A stretch of DNA of 64,000 bases from Bradyrhizobium sp. NP1 (GCF_030378205.1 NZ_CP127385.1:4380001-4444000); one strand, 5' to 3'; positions 27,334-35,999 are shown, counted from the stretch's first letter. A program made the numbers and translations. The notes: generated by a model not told the origin, from the sequence alone.

Positions 27334-27580
27334 GTCGGCCTCCGTCGCGGCCAGCGCGCTGGCCCGTGCGGCACCTCTCCATTCCCGAAGCTGCCTGCGG
27401 GAGGTCAACCCCAGCTTCTGCAGCGCGTTCGAGACGTGATACTTCGCGGCATCAATGCTGACGCCGCGCCGCGATCTCCCGGTTGGTCAGGCCGTGGCGC
27501 ACGGCCTCGACCACCCGCCATTCGGCGGGCGTAAGCAGATCATCGAAAGCGGGCCGGCCGCGCCCTCGCTGGCTTGCCAT
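27334..27580 (-). pseudogene. Frame-shifted LuxR-type HTH part of an HTH-VOC fusion
   Basis: From ATG 27580 the minus strand reads LTPAEWRVVEAVRHGLTNREIAARR and then meets TGA at 27452-27454. In another frame from about 27467 it continues VSIDAAKYHVSNALQKLGL, the recognition helix of the same LuxR-type HTH, and runs without a stop into the VOC domain at 27333. A small indel within the GC-rich run near 27460-27475 (for example 2 or 5 missing bases) would account for this. It is either a real pseudogene or a sequencing error. Confidence 0.65.
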
Positions 27581-27641
27581 GGATGAAGCCTAGCAGGACG
27601 GAGGGCGATTTTCCCTCCCCCGTCGCGTGCGCCGCCCGCGG

Positions 27642-27717
27642 CTAGTGGTCCGATTCTAACATTCGCTCCCCACTTTGGGAGGCACGTTTGCGAATGTTAG
27701 AATCAAAGGACCACTAG
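27642..27717. repeat. CTAG-bounded palindromic element 1
   Basis: A 76-base element with the termini CTAGTGGTCC-GATTCTAACATTCGC and, at the other end, GCGAATGTTAGAATC-AAAGGACCACTAG, nearly perfect inverted repeats around a short loop. It ends in CTAG on both sides. It resembles short non-autonomous palindromic repeats of Bradyrhizobium. Element 2 lies 13 bases further on and has related termini. Confidence 0.75.
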
Positions 27718-27730
27718 CAAATTATTTATT

Positions 27731-27808
27731 CTAGTGGAGCTTTGGATTTGACGTTCGCATAAGTGAAGCGCGGCAAATGGGTAGCGAACGTCAAATCCGC
27801 TCCACTAG
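27731..27808. repeat. CTAG-bounded palindromic element 2
   Basis: A 78-base element starting CTAGTGGAGC and ending GCTCCACTAG-like, with internal arms GGATTTGACGTTCGC and GCGAACGTCAAATCC. It shares the CTAGTGG ends and the overall size with element 1 but has different inner arms. Its right-hand CTAG contributes the TAG stop codon of the arsC-like gene on the minus strand. Confidence 0.75.
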
Positions 27809-28173
27809 CGCGCCTTGCCGGACGGCTTGACTTCCTTGGCGTAGGTCTCCGGCTTGAAGCCGACCAGGAGCTTGGCGCCGAGTTCGAGCACCGGGCGCTT
27901 GATCATCGAGGGCTGCGCCAGCATCAGGGCCAGCGCCTTCCTCTCGTTGAGCCCCTCCTTGTCGGCGTCGGGCAATTTCCTGAACGTGGTCCCGGCGCGG
28001 TTGAGCAACGCCTCCCACCCCAGCTCATCGCTCCAGTGTTTCAGCTTGTCCTTGGTGATGCCTGCGACCTTGTAGTCGTGGAAATCGTATTGAACACCGT
28101 GGCCGTCGAGCCAGGCGCGGGCCTTCTTCATGGTGTCGCAGTTCTTGATGCCATAGATGACGGTTTTGGACAT
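27805..28173 (-). CDS. ArsC/Spx-family reductase (YffB-like)
   Basis: A 122-aa thioredoxin-fold protein. IYGIKNCDTMKKARAWLD has the single N-terminal Cys (about residue 10) of the YffB/ArsC-like class, and IKRPVLELG is the conserved cis-Pro loop region. YffB-type proteins are glutathione-dependent reductases of uncertain substrate and lack the full arsenate-reductase triad. The start at 28173 fits the family length. The stop codon is formed by the end of a palindromic repeat, so the extreme C terminus may differ from its orthologues. Confidence 0.85.
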   Translation of the reverse strand: MSKTVIYGIKNCDTMKKARAWLDGHGVQYDFHDYKVAGITKDKLKHWSDELGWEALLNRAGTTFRKLPDADKEGLNERKALALMLAQPSMIKRPVLELGAKLLVGFKPETYAKEVKPSGKAR

Positions 28174-28207
28174 GATGCGCCCCTTGTCGGATGAATTCAA
28201 AGGATGG

Positions 28208-29527
28208 CTAGACCGCGCCAGGCTCCAGCGCCTCGCCGAGCTCGATCGGATGCGCCATCGCCTCGTGCAGCTTGTCCTTGTCGAGTTCGCCTTCCGAGCG
28301 GCTGATCACGATGCAGGCGACGCCGTTGCCGATCAGATTGGTCAGCGCGCGGCATTCGCTCATGAACTTGTCGATGCCGACCAGAATGGCGATCGACTGG
28401 ATCGGTATGTCAGGCACGATGGAAAGCGTCGCCGCCAGCGTGATGAATCCGGCGCCGGTGACGCCTGAGGCGCCCTTCGAGGTGATGATGGCGACACCCA
28501 GAATGCCGAGCTCCTGCCAGATCGTCAGGTGGGTGTTGGTCGCCTGCGCCAGAAACAGCGTGGCCAAGGTCATATAGATATTGGTGCCGTCAAGATTGAA
28601 GCTGTAGCCGGTCGGGATGACGAGGCCGACTACGGATCGCGACGCGCCGAGATGCTCCATCTTCTGGATCATCTGCGGCAGCACGGTTTCCGATGACGAG
28701 GTGCCGAGCACGATCAGAAGTTCGTCCTTGATGTAGGCGATGTAACGAATGATCGAGAAGCCGGAAAAGCGCGCAATTGCGCCGAGCACGATCAGCACGA
28801 AGAGGATGCTAGTGAGATAGAATGTGGCGATCAGCGCAACCAGATTCCACAGCGCGCCGAGGCCGTAAGCGCCGACGGTGAACGCCATCGCGCCGAACGC
28901 ACCGAGCGGCGCGACGCGCACGATGATGCGGATCACGCCGAAAAAGACTTTCGCCGCCTGGTCAATGGCGTGGGAGATCGGCTCGCCGGCCTTGCCGAGA
29001 AAGGCGATGGCAAAGCCGGAAAGGATCGAGATCAGCAAGACCTGAAGAAGGTCGCCGCGCGCGAGCGCATCGAAATAGCTGTCGGGAATGATCGCCATCA
29101 GATGCGCGACGATGCCCTCCTCCTTTGCCTTGGTGACGTAGGAGGCGACGGATTTCGGATCGATGGAGGCCGCATCGATGTTGAAGCCGTGGCCCGGCTG
29201 CAGCAGTTCGCCGACCAAAAGGCCGACAGCCAGCGCAATCGTCGAAACCACTTCAAAATAGATCAGCGCCTTGAGGCCCACCCGGCCGACGCGCTTGAGG
29301 TCGCCCATCGATGAAATGCCGTGCACGACGGTGCAGAAGATCACCGGCGCGATCATCATCTTGATCAGTGCGATGAAGCCGTCGCCGAGCGGCTTCAGCT
29401 CCTGGCCGAGATTGGGATAGAGGTATCCGACCGCGACGCCGAGCGCGATCGCGATCAGAACCTGCACGTACAGGATCTTGTACCAGGGCTTGCGATGGAC
29501 CGCGGGACGGGGCGCTGTTGTGGTCAT
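28208..29527 (-). CDS. dctA: C4-dicarboxylate/proton symporter DctA
   Basis: A 439-aa member of the DAACS family with eight membrane helices and two re-entrant loops. The serine-rich [11 protein letters not shown] loop, [13 protein letters not shown], and [18 protein letters not shown] near the substrate site are intact. It imports succinate, malate and fumarate. No sigma-54 TGGCAC-N5-TTGC site is visible upstream and no dctBD genes are adjacent, so this may be a housekeeping or secondary copy. Confidence 0.95.
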   Translation of the reverse strand: MTTTAPRPAVHRKPWYKILYVQVLIAIALGVAVGYLYPNLGQELKPLGDGFIALIKMMIAPVIFCTVVHGISSMGDLKRVGRVGLKALIYFEVVSTIALAVGLLVGELLQPGHGFNIDAASIDPKSVASYVTKAKEEGIVAHLMAIIPDSYFDALARGDLLQVLLISILSGFAIAFLGKAGEPISHAIDQAAKVFFGVIRIIVRVAPLGAFGAMAFTVGAYGLGALWNLVALIATFYLTSILFVLIVLGAIARFSGFSIIRYIAYIKDELLIVLGTSSSETVLPQMIQKMEHLGASRSVVGLVIPTGYSFNLDGTNIYMTLATLFLAQATNTHLTIWQELGILGVAIITSKGASGVTGAGFITLAATLSIVPDIPIQSIAILVGIDKFMSECRALTNLIGNGVACIVISRSEGELDKDKLHEAMAHPIELGEALEPGAV

Positions 29528-29762
29528 GGGATGGACTCAGGTCGGGTATGCAAGGCGGGCGGCGCAATCATGGCGGAGCATTGCGCGCGGAACAATGCAC
29601 ATTCTCGCTCACGGCGATGGTTCGATTCCGGCATTCGCATCCCGGCTCAGCAGGCCATATCGTCAAATCCACTCCAACAGCCGCGGTGGCGCTCAAGTTT
29701 TTCCGTCAACCAGATCGGCGAATCTATCATAGACTACGGCGCTGTTCCGTTGGGGGCTGACC

Positions 29763-29921
29763 ATGGAATTCACCGCACTGTTTCTCGCCATCGCCATCGC
29801 CATGCTGATCGCCTGGCGCGGTCCGCGACCACTCGCGATCGGGGTGTTTGCCGTTGTCCTTATCGCGTGCGTCGCAACCTTCCTGCATCATGCTACCGAC
29901 CGGCTGAGCCTTTCATTCTGA
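29763..29921 (+). CDS. Small DUF5993-like membrane protein
   Basis: A 52-aa protein with two membrane segments (MEFTALFLAIAIAMLIAW and GVFAVVLIACVATFLHH). It ends 8 bases before the dsbB-like start codon. Small proteins of this type (DUF5993) are found upstream of DsbB genes in rhizobia, and the arrangement suggests they act together. ATG at 29763 is not preceded by a strong ribosome binding site (GGGGGCTGACC). Confidence 0.65.
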   Translation: MEFTALFLAIAIAMLIAWRGPRPLAIGVFAVVLIACVATFLHHATDRLSLSF

Positions 29922-29929
29922 GACCGGTC

Positions 29930-30487
29930 ATGGCACGCAGTTACGCGACTACCCTCAATGCACTCGCGCTTTACGGCATCGGGCTGGTGCTGACCGCGGC
30001 ATTTGCCGCGCAGTTCCTGCTCCACGAGCTGCCCTGCCCGCTGTGCCTGCTGCAGCGCGTCCTGTTCGCCCTGCTGGCCGTTGGACCGATCCTGAACGTC
30101 CGCTTCGGACCGAGGCCGAGCCACTACGCACTGTCACTGCTGACGGCCGTCGCGGGCGCAGTTGTGTCGACACGGCAGATCCTGCTGCACATCCTTCCCG
30201 GAGACGCAGGCTACGGTTCGGCCCTGCTCGGCTATCACTATTACACTTGGGCGCTGATCGGCTTCGTCGCGGCCATCGTCCTGCTCGCGGCCATCCTGCT
30301 GTTCGATAGCCAGTTCGACGACGACGGCGCGACGCAAGCCGTCGCTGGCGACGGCTTTGCGCAGGCCGCGGTGTGGCTAGTGATCGGGCTAACCGCGCTG
30401 AACGTGATCTCCACGCTGCTGGAATGCGGCTTTGGCGCCTGTGCCGACAATCCGACTGTTTATGAACTGCTGAAGAGCGCAGCTTAA
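29930..30487 (+). CDS. Disulfide bond formation protein DsbB-like
   Basis: A 185-aa membrane protein. The first periplasmic loop has the CxxC motif PCPLCLLQR (about residues 36-39), the redox-active quinone-linked pair of DsbB. The usual second cysteine pair in the loop between TM3 and TM4 is absent. Instead two cysteines occur in ECGFGACADNP near the C terminus after a likely fifth helix, which by topology would face the periplasm. It should reoxidise a DsbA partner. It overlaps the convergent GST gene by four bases. Confidence 0.85.
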   Translation: MARSYATTLNALALYGIGLVLTAAFAAQFLLHELPCPLCLLQRVLFALLAVGPILNVRFGPRPSHYALSLLTAVAGAVVSTRQILLHILPGDAGYGSALLGYHYYTWALIGFVAAIVLLAAILLFDSQFDDDGATQAVAGDGFAQAAVWLVIGLTALNVISTLLECGFGACADNPTVYELLKSAA

Positions 30488-31188
30488 GGCCGCTTTGGGA
30501 TGTCCAGTCCACGCTGCACGGCGGGCCGCGCCAGGCCGCGCTCGAGCCAGGCGGGAACGTGCGTCAATTGATCGAATCCGACGAGGTCGCGCGCGCCGTA
30601 GAAGCCGATCAGGTTCCGCACCCAGCCGAGCATTGCAATGTCGGCGATGGTGTACTCGTCGTCCATGAACCATTGCCGGCCGGCGAGGTGCGTCTCCATC
30701 ACGCCGAGCAGGCGTCTGGATTCGTTGACGTAGCGCTCCAGCGGCCGCTTGTCGGCGATCTCGCGGCCGGCGAATTTGTGGAAGAAGCCGACCTGGCCGA
30801 ACATCGGCCCGATGCCACCCATCTGGAAATGGACCCACTGAATCGTGTGCCAGCGGCGCGCCGGCTCGGCGGGCAGCAACTGCCCGGTCTTCTCGGCGAG
30901 ATATTGCAGGATCGCGCCCGACTCGAACAGCGCAAGCGGCTTGCCGCCGGGGCCGTCGGGATCGATGATCGCAGGGATCTTGCCGTTCGGATTGAGCGAC
31001 AGGAATTCCGGCGTCTTCTGGTCGTCCTTGTTGAAGTCGACGAGATGCACTTCGTAAGGCAGGCCCGTCTCCTCCAGCATGATCGACACCTTGACGCCAT
31101 TGGGCGTCGGCAGCGAATAGAGCTGCAGGCGGTCGGGGTACTGGGCCGGCCAGCGTCTGGTGATGGCAAAGGCGGAAAGGTCGGACAT
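30484..31188 (-). CDS. Glutathione S-transferase family protein (YfcG/YghU-like)
   Basis: A 234-aa cytoplasmic enzyme. The thioredoxin-like N domain holds YSLPTPNGVKVSIMLEE with the Asn-Gly active-site region of nu-class GSTs, then NPNGKIPAI and ESGAILQYLAEKTG (glutathione binding). The alpha-helical C domain has the ADIAMLGWV motif. YfcG-type enzymes act as disulfide-bond reductases with glutathione. Its neighbour is the dsbB-like gene, convergent, so the two are not co-transcribed. Confidence 0.88.
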   Translation of the reverse strand: MSDLSAFAITRRWPAQYPDRLQLYSLPTPNGVKVSIMLEETGLPYEVHLVDFNKDDQKTPEFLSLNPNGKIPAIIDPDGPGGKPLALFESGAILQYLAEKTGQLLPAEPARRWHTIQWVHFQMGGIGPMFGQVGFFHKFAGREIADKRPLERYVNESRRLLGVMETHLAGRQWFMDDEYTIADIAMLGWVRNLIGFYGARDLVGFDQLTHVPAWLERGLARPAVQRGLDIPKRP

Positions 31189-31282
31189 CGGAAATCCGTC
31201 ATGGGCTTCGCTGCGGGTGGCCGTAATCTATGGGCCTCGCCGCTTCTGGCAAGGCCCATCGACCGTCCACGCACAACGCGCG

Positions 31283-31957
31283 CTACCAGAGCCCGGGCAC
31301 CAGGCGAGAACGCACGCCCCGCGCATAGTCCGCGTAGCCCTCCAGTTCTTGATGCAGCATCGCCTCCTCGTCGAGGATACGCAGCACCAGGATCGGGATA
31401 TCGACCAGCACGAAGAGCTCTCCCCAATAGGAGCCGAGCGCCAGCGGCACGCCGGCCACCATGATCAGCGCACCTACGTACATCGGGTGCCGGACCACGG
31501 CATAGGGCCCGGTCGTGATGACGCGCTGCCCCTCCATCCTGCGGATCGTGGCGGCGCTGAAGCTGTTCTCGCGCAAGACCAGGAGATCGATGTAAAGGCC
31601 CAGCACGACAAGAGCATTGCCGGCGATCGCAACCCAGGCCGGCACCCTCGACCAGCCGAAGCGGAAATCGAGCGCGGAGACGATCGTCATGGCAAAGAAG
31701 CTCGCAATGATGAGCGTGATCAAGATCTTCTGCACCGGCCGCGTCTCTGCGAGCGGCCCTCCCTTGACGCGCCTGTCCAGCAGCGCCGGGTCCTTCAGGC
31801 CGAGATAGATTCCGGTCAGCGTGCTGCAGGCCGTGAAGACGAGGATGAAGACCCAGCCCTGCCAATAGGCGATGGTGCCGGCCGGCACAAAAATGACGAC
31901 GCCGAGCGCGACAAGCCCTGCCAGCGCCGACACGAGCGAACGGATCACGAGTTGCAT
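31283..31957 (-). CDS. Isoprenylcysteine carboxyl methyltransferase-family membrane protein
   Basis: A 224-aa protein with about five membrane helices and the ICMT/PEMT signature GPYAVVRHPMYVGALIM near residue 150, followed by EEAMLHQELEGYADYARGVRSRLVPG. Bacterial members methylate lipids or small thiols; the substrate is unknown. The start overlaps the stop of the tetR-like gene by one base, so it is co-transcribed with that repressor and is probably its target. Confidence 0.85.
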   Translation of the reverse strand: MQLVIRSLVSALAGLVALGVVIFVPAGTIAYWQGWVFILVFTACSTLTGIYLGLKDPALLDRRVKGGPLAETRPVQKILITLIIASFFAMTIVSALDFRFGWSRVPAWVAIAGNALVVLGLYIDLLVLRENSFSAATIRRMEGQRVITTGPYAVVRHPMYVGALIMVAGVPLALGSYWGELFVLVDIPILVLRILDEEAMLHQELEGYADYARGVRSRLVPGLW

Positions 31958-32691
31958 CAGGACCTCCCTGGGGAAGCGGCCATGCCATGCGCGCGCATCG
32001 CCTTGATCCAGAACGCCACCGCCGCTTCATCGGCCGGCGGCAGCGAGCCCGCGGGCGCGCCGAGCGCGCGTTCGATCGCGTCGCTAAAGGCCGCGTGCAG
32101 CGCGAGCACGCCTTCCGTGAAGCGCCGCTCGTCCGGATCGCGCGCAAAGGCCAGCATCAGCTGTGCATGGGCCGTGCCCATGGCATTGGCGAGCGCCAGC
32201 ACGATTTCGCCGGCCTGGTCGGGAAAGGCCGTGGAGAAGACGCCTTCGCGCACGCCCTGACGCGCAACCTCGGCGATCAGCGGCGCGCGCCAGGCGGTCG
32301 TCGCCGCCTCCACCTTCTGACGCACGATGGCGTTGCTGTCGTCGTACCAGATCTGAAGCAGCGCGATCACGGTGGCCTGCCGCTCGGTTCGCATGCGATC
32401 GAGCACCTGGAAGAACGCGCGCAGTTTTTCCGGCGCCGACAAGGCGCCGTCGCGAACGACGGGCAAGAGCTCGGCGCCGGATTCTTCCTTGATGCGATCG
32501 ACCAGCGCATCCAGCACCTCCGGCTTGGAGCCGAAGTAGTGGTAGAAGGCGCCGCTCGACATCTTCAGCTCGGCCAGGATGTCCTGGACGGTCATCCGCT
32601 CATAGCCCTTGGTGACGACCAGGCGCTGGGTGACATCAAGGATTTCGTTGCGTCGTGCGGTCCGCTCCTCGGGCTTGACGGTCCGCGCCAT
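31957..32691 (-). CDS. TetR/AcrR family transcriptional regulator
   Basis: A 244-aa repressor. The N-terminal HTH is R-RNEILDVTQRLVVTKGYERMTVQDILAELKMSSGAFYHYFGSKPEVLDALV, split here into its pattern elements: TVQDILAELKMSSGAFYHYF contains the recognition helix. The C-terminal ligand domain is not identifiable. It precedes the methyltransferase gene with a one-base overlap. A 29-base palindrome lies 16 bases upstream of its start codon, fitting autorepression. Confidence 0.9.
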   Translation of the reverse strand: MARTVKPEERTARRNEILDVTQRLVVTKGYERMTVQDILAELKMSSGAFYHYFGSKPEVLDALVDRIKEESGAELLPVVRDGALSAPEKLRAFFQVLDRMRTERQATVIALLQIWYDDSNAIVRQKVEAATTAWRAPLIAEVARQGVREGVFSTAFPDQAGEIVLALANAMGTAHAQLMLAFARDPDERRFTEGVLALHAAFSDAIERALGAPAGSLPPADEAAVAFWIKAMRAHGMAASPGRS

Positions 32692-32706
32692 CGACGATTC
32701 CTCTTA

Positions 32707-32735
32707 AATAATAAACCGACTCTCTGTTTATTATT
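32707..32735. promoter_or_regulatory. Palindromic operator upstream of tetR-like gene
   Basis: Perfect 10-base arms AATAATAAAC and GTTTATTATT are separated by 9 bases. The AT-rich site stands out from the GC-rich surroundings and lies 16-44 bases upstream of the repressor start codon, where it would overlap the core promoter. A palindrome of about 29 bp fits a TetR dimer-pair site. Confidence 0.7.
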
Positions 32736-33204
32736 AAAAGCATTGTTTGTCAAAATGTTGACGGGCAACGCCGATTAGTGGCCGGGTGGAGGCAGAGCCG
32801 CTGAGCGAGGCCACCAGCACGACGCCGAGGCCGGGGACCAACGTGAGGGTGGACTGATCCCAGGCGCAAAATGCCGAGCCTTTCCGTGAGGGTCACGGAG
32901 CGCAGGCCTGGCTCGTTCGCGGCGGGACGACGTGGGGCCGCCGCGCGGCTCGTCGGCGACTGGTTGCCTCACACCATGCAGAAGCGCGCCTTTGGCGAGG
33001 CAATCCCGGCGACGTCGCGCGAAGGCTTCGCACGTGCCGCCGGTATTGCGAGGCTGCTGCTGGGCGGTGCGCGCCGGCATCCACCGGTACGCGATATGAC
33101 CTGACGCGATACGCCTCGTGCGCCCCTGCATATCTCTCCCGGGCTAGCATGCCGGCGCTTCGCGTCGGCTTTTTGAGTCTTTCACCTCCCGTTGCATCCC
33201 GCCC
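32736..33204. other. Intergenic region with one small palindrome, no gene seen
   Basis: This stretch of about 470 bases separates the tetR-like gene from the MFS gene at 33205. It contains TCCGTGA-GGG-TCACGGA at 32883-32899, a perfect 7-base inverted repeat. Open frames here are arginine-rich shadows without family signals, so I call no gene. It must contain the promoter of the downstream transporter. Confidence 0.4.
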
Positions 33205-34449
33205 TTGCATTTCCCCCTGCCCAGCACCGTCTTCGACAAGAAAATCGCGATCGCCATCGTTGCGCTTGCCGTCACCCAGCTCATTGGCTGGGGCACGATC
33301 AGCTTGCCCGCCATCGTCGGGCGGCCGATCGCCGCCGACCTCGGCATGGACATTTCCTCGGCCTTTGCCGGCACCTCGGTGCTCTATGTCGTCACGGGGC
33401 TGTGCTCGCCGTTTCTCAGCCGACTGTTCTCGCGCTTCGGCGCCCGCCGCGTCATGATCGGCGGCACCATCGTGGCCATTCCGGGCTTCCTGATGCTCGC
33501 CGCCTCGCGCGGCGCCCTCTCCTATTTCCTCGGCTGGACGCTGCTGGGCTTGGCCGGGAGCGCCACGCTCACCACGGCCACCAACATCATGCTCAACGAG
33601 CTCGTGGGGCGCCGCGCGCCACGCGCCATCGGCGGCTTGATGCTCGTCTCGGGGCTTTCCGCCAGCGTCTTCTGGCCGATCACCTCACTGCTTTCGGACC
33701 TGGTCGGCTGGCGCGGAGCCTGCGCGATCTATGCCGGCATGATGCTTGCAATCTCGCTGCCGCTCTACATCTTCGCGCTGCCCGTGCGCACGGCCGCAGC
33801 GGAGGCACAGGCACTTTCCGTGGGCGAGCCGGAGGTGCATCCGCCGAGCCGCAAGAGCACGTTCTATTTGCTCACCACCGCGATCGCGCTGAACGCCTTC
33901 GTCACCTTTGGCTTGAGCGCGATCTTCATCGAGCTGCTCAAGACGGTCGGACTGCCACCGACGCAGGCCATCGCTTTCGGCTCGGCACTCGGCGTCATCC
34001 AGGTCAGCGCTCGGGCGATGGATTTTGTCGGCGGCAAGCACTGGGACGGGATTTCGACCGGCATTGTCGCCGGCATGGCGCTGCCCGTCGCGATGATGCT
34101 TCTGCTGGTCGGTGAGAACAACTACGCCGCCATCGCCACCTTCGTCCTGATCTACGGGCTCGGCAGCGGCGCGCTCGCGGTGGCGCGGGCCACCATTCCG
34201 CTCGTGTTCTACGACAGGGCCGATTACGTCAAGGCCGCATCGCGCATCGCGCTGCCCTTGAACCTGATGTCCGCGGCCTCGCCACCGCTGTTCATCGCGC
34301 TGCTCACCCGTTTCGGCAGCCACGCCCTGCTCGCGGTCGCGATCACCTGCTCGGTCGCAACGGTCCTCTTGCTGCTGCCGCTGACGCGCCGGCGCCCGAT
34401 GCTGCAGGCTGCCGCTTCGGCTGCGTCGTCGGGCATGGTGGTCAGGTAG
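33205..34449 (+). CDS. MFS transporter
   Basis: A 414-aa protein with about twelve membrane segments. Motif A is degenerate (SRLFSRFGARRVMIGG). The fold starts IAIAIVALAVTQLIGWGTISLPAIVG, reminiscent of MFS members of the CynX/oxalate-formate antiporter type. The start is set at TTG 33205, the first in-frame start before the first helix; the ribosome binding site is poor. Substrate unknown. It stands alone. Confidence 0.8.
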   Translation: MHFPLPSTVFDKKIAIAIVALAVTQLIGWGTISLPAIVGRPIAADLGMDISSAFAGTSVLYVVTGLCSPFLSRLFSRFGARRVMIGGTIVAIPGFLMLAASRGALSYFLGWTLLGLAGSATLTTATNIMLNELVGRRAPRAIGGLMLVSGLSASVFWPITSLLSDLVGWRGACAIYAGMMLAISLPLYIFALPVRTAAAEAQALSVGEPEVHPPSRKSTFYLLTTAIALNAFVTFGLSAIFIELLKTVGLPPTQAIAFGSALGVIQVSARAMDFVGGKHWDGISTGIVAGMALPVAMMLLLVGENNYAAIATFVLIYGLGSGALAVARATIPLVFYDRADYVKAASRIALPLNLMSAASPPLFIALLTRFGSHALLAVAITCSVATVLLLLPLTRRRPMLQAAASAASSGMVVR

Positions 34450-34482
34450 CCGCCGCAAGCCGGCATGCTGGCGGCGCCTCCT

Positions 34483-35058
34483 TCATCCGCGCAGCCGCCA
34501 TCGCGCCAGATGGCGGTGTCCGTTATGGCTGTGCACGAGCACGAATTCGCTGACCTGCCACGTGACCGGCGCGACCGGATGTTCCTCGGCGCTGCGCGCG
34601 TCGTAGAGCAGCGTGACGTGCGGCGTGAAGCCTCGCCGTGCCAGGCGTCCAAACCCGATCCCCGCCAGCGCCGCGCCGAGCCGTTCGCGAAACCATTTCA
34701 GCGGGGTCGGCCCCTCGTCGCCAATGAGCACGAAGGGACGGCTGCCAGGCTTGCCGCGGAAGCTGACCGACCGATCGAACACGACGACAAACGGCGGGGC
34801 GCGAATGCCGGCGATCGCATCGCAGACTTTCGGGATCGCCTGCGAGGGCAGGCCGCCGAGGAAAAACAGCGAGACATGCAGCCGCTGCGGCGCGATCGGA
34901 TGCCCGTCGAAACCGTGGGCCCGTCGCAAGTTGGTCGCGCGCTGGTGAATCTGGGCTGCCGTGCCGGCGTCGGGCAACGTGGCCAGAAACAGCCGGCCGC
35001 CATCGTCGCTTCCTTCACCCATCGGCACTGCATTCCCGGCACGCAACGTCCAGAACAT
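34483..35058 (-). CDS. thpR: RNA 2',3'-cyclic phosphodiesterase (2'-5' RNA ligase, ThpR)
   Basis: A 191-aa member of the 2H phosphoesterase superfamily. The two catalytic H-x-S/T motifs are RLHVSLFFLG (near residue 60) and FTPHVTLLYD (near residue 145). ThpR opens 2',3'-cyclic phosphates on RNA and can join tRNA halves with a 2'-5' bond in vitro. A second possible start lies at 35022. It is convergent with the MFS gene, 33 bases away. Confidence 0.88.
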   Translation of the reverse strand: MFWTLRAGNAVPMGEGSDDGGRLFLATLPDAGTAAQIHQRATNLRRAHGFDGHPIAPQRLHVSLFFLGGLPSQAIPKVCDAIAGIRAPPFVVVFDRSVSFRGKPGSRPFVLIGDEGPTPLKWFRERLGAALAGIGFGRLARRGFTPHVTLLYDARSAEEHPVAPVTWQVSEFVLVHSHNGHRHLARWRLRG

Positions 35059-35149
35059 ATCAAGAACAATTGCAGCCTGGAAGGGTGGATTTGCGAAAGC
35101 GCGATCACACTCTGTTGCGCGGCCCCGGTCATCATGGACCGCCGGCCAA

Positions 35150-35521
35150 TCAGCCGACGCGCTTCAGCCGCAGCGCCGACCAGTCTTCGTCGATCGCGAT
35201 CTGGCTCACGGTATCGAGCCCGTGACCACGTGCGAGCCTGTGGATGACGTCGCGGCTCAGATCCGCCGCAAGGGCCGAGGTCAGCTTCGGATAGGCCATC
35301 CAGAGGATCGACGTCGGCAGTGCCTTCTTCAGAACAACAGGCAATTGCGCATCAAGCCGCGCGCGATTTGCCACGAACAGAAGAGCCACGTCCGCCGCCC
35401 CGAGATCGGCGCGTGCCTTGCTCGCGCCGACCTTGCGGTCGAGACCTGCCGGCGCATCGACCACGGCAAGTTTGCGGTCGCGTTTGACCTGCAGGCGCTC
35501 GGCGATCGGCTTATCCGACAT
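35150..35521 (-). CDS. Conserved hypothetical protein (DUF3052-like)
   Basis: A 123-aa soluble protein beginning MSDKPIAERLQVKRDRKLAVVD and containing VALLFVANRARLDAQLPVVLKKALPTSILWMAYPKLTSAL. This reads like the DUF3052-type proteins found in many rhizobia; function unknown. ATG at 35521 follows GGGAGAGCC. The frame is open upstream to 35605 but that part lies outside the family's N terminus. Confidence 0.7.
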   Translation of the reverse strand: MSDKPIAERLQVKRDRKLAVVDAPAGLDRKVGASKARADLGAADVALLFVANRARLDAQLPVVLKKALPTSILWMAYPKLTSALAADLSRDVIHRLARGHGLDTVSQIAIDEDWSALRLKRVG

Positions 35522-35630
35522 GCGAGGCTCTCCCTTGGCCATGCCTGGTCGAACGAACAAACCATGCTGCCAGAATCTGGCAGGGCTACCGGTTAAGACA
35601 CGCAACGCTGGGGAAATGGAGATTTTCGCG

Positions 35631-35999
35631 ATGCCAGTTCCGAACCTGCTGCCACTCTATGTCAGCGATCCCGCGGCGAGCCAGGCCTTCTACGAGCGGC
35701 TGCTCGGCCGCAAGCCGCTCGGCGTGTTTCCGACTTATGTCGCCTTCGACTTCGACGGCCGGCTGATGCTGGGACTGTGGTCGATGCAGGCGAAGAACTT
35801 CGTCTCCGGCGGCAGTGGCCATCGCAGCGAGCTCGCCTTCATGGTCGAGAGCGAGGCCGACGTCCACCGCCTGCATGACGAATGGCGTGCAGCCGGCGTC
35901 GCGATCGAGCAGGAACCGATGAATGCGGTATTCGGCCTCACTTTCGTCGCGCTCGATCCCGACGGCCACCGCCTGCGGGTGTGCCTGCCGGACAAATAA
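35631..35999 (+). CDS. VOC family protein (glyoxalase/bleomycin-resistance fold)
   Basis: A 122-aa single VOC domain: NLLPLYVSDPAASQAFYERLLGRKP, then GHRSELAFMVESEADVHRLHDEW, ending FVALDPDGHRLRVCLPDK. It is like the phenazine-antibiotic resistance and lactoylglutathione-lyase-like proteins. ATG at 35631 has GGAG 9 bases upstream and is preferred over an in-frame ATG at 35616. Substrate unknown. Its 3' neighbour is a convergent LysR gene. Confidence 0.85.
   Translation: MPVPNLLPLYVSDPAASQAFYERLLGRKPLGVFPTYVAFDFDGRLMLGLWSMQAKNFVSGGSGHRSELAFMVESEADVHRLHDEWRAAGVAIEQEPMNAVFGLTFVALDPDGHRLRVCLPDK

Noticed and set aside
29600..29640. GGTTCGATTCCGGC segment resembling a tRNA T-arm
   Set aside because: No matching acceptor stem, D-arm or anticodon arm could be built around it.
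29528..29762. Sigma-54 promoter upstream of dctA
   Set aside because: No TGGCAC-N5-TTGC match on the dctA strand was found, and no dctBD genes are near.
32775..33131. 118-codon minus-strand frame between tetR and the MFS gene
   Set aside because: Arg/Pro-rich, no domain, no ribosome binding site; treated as non-coding.
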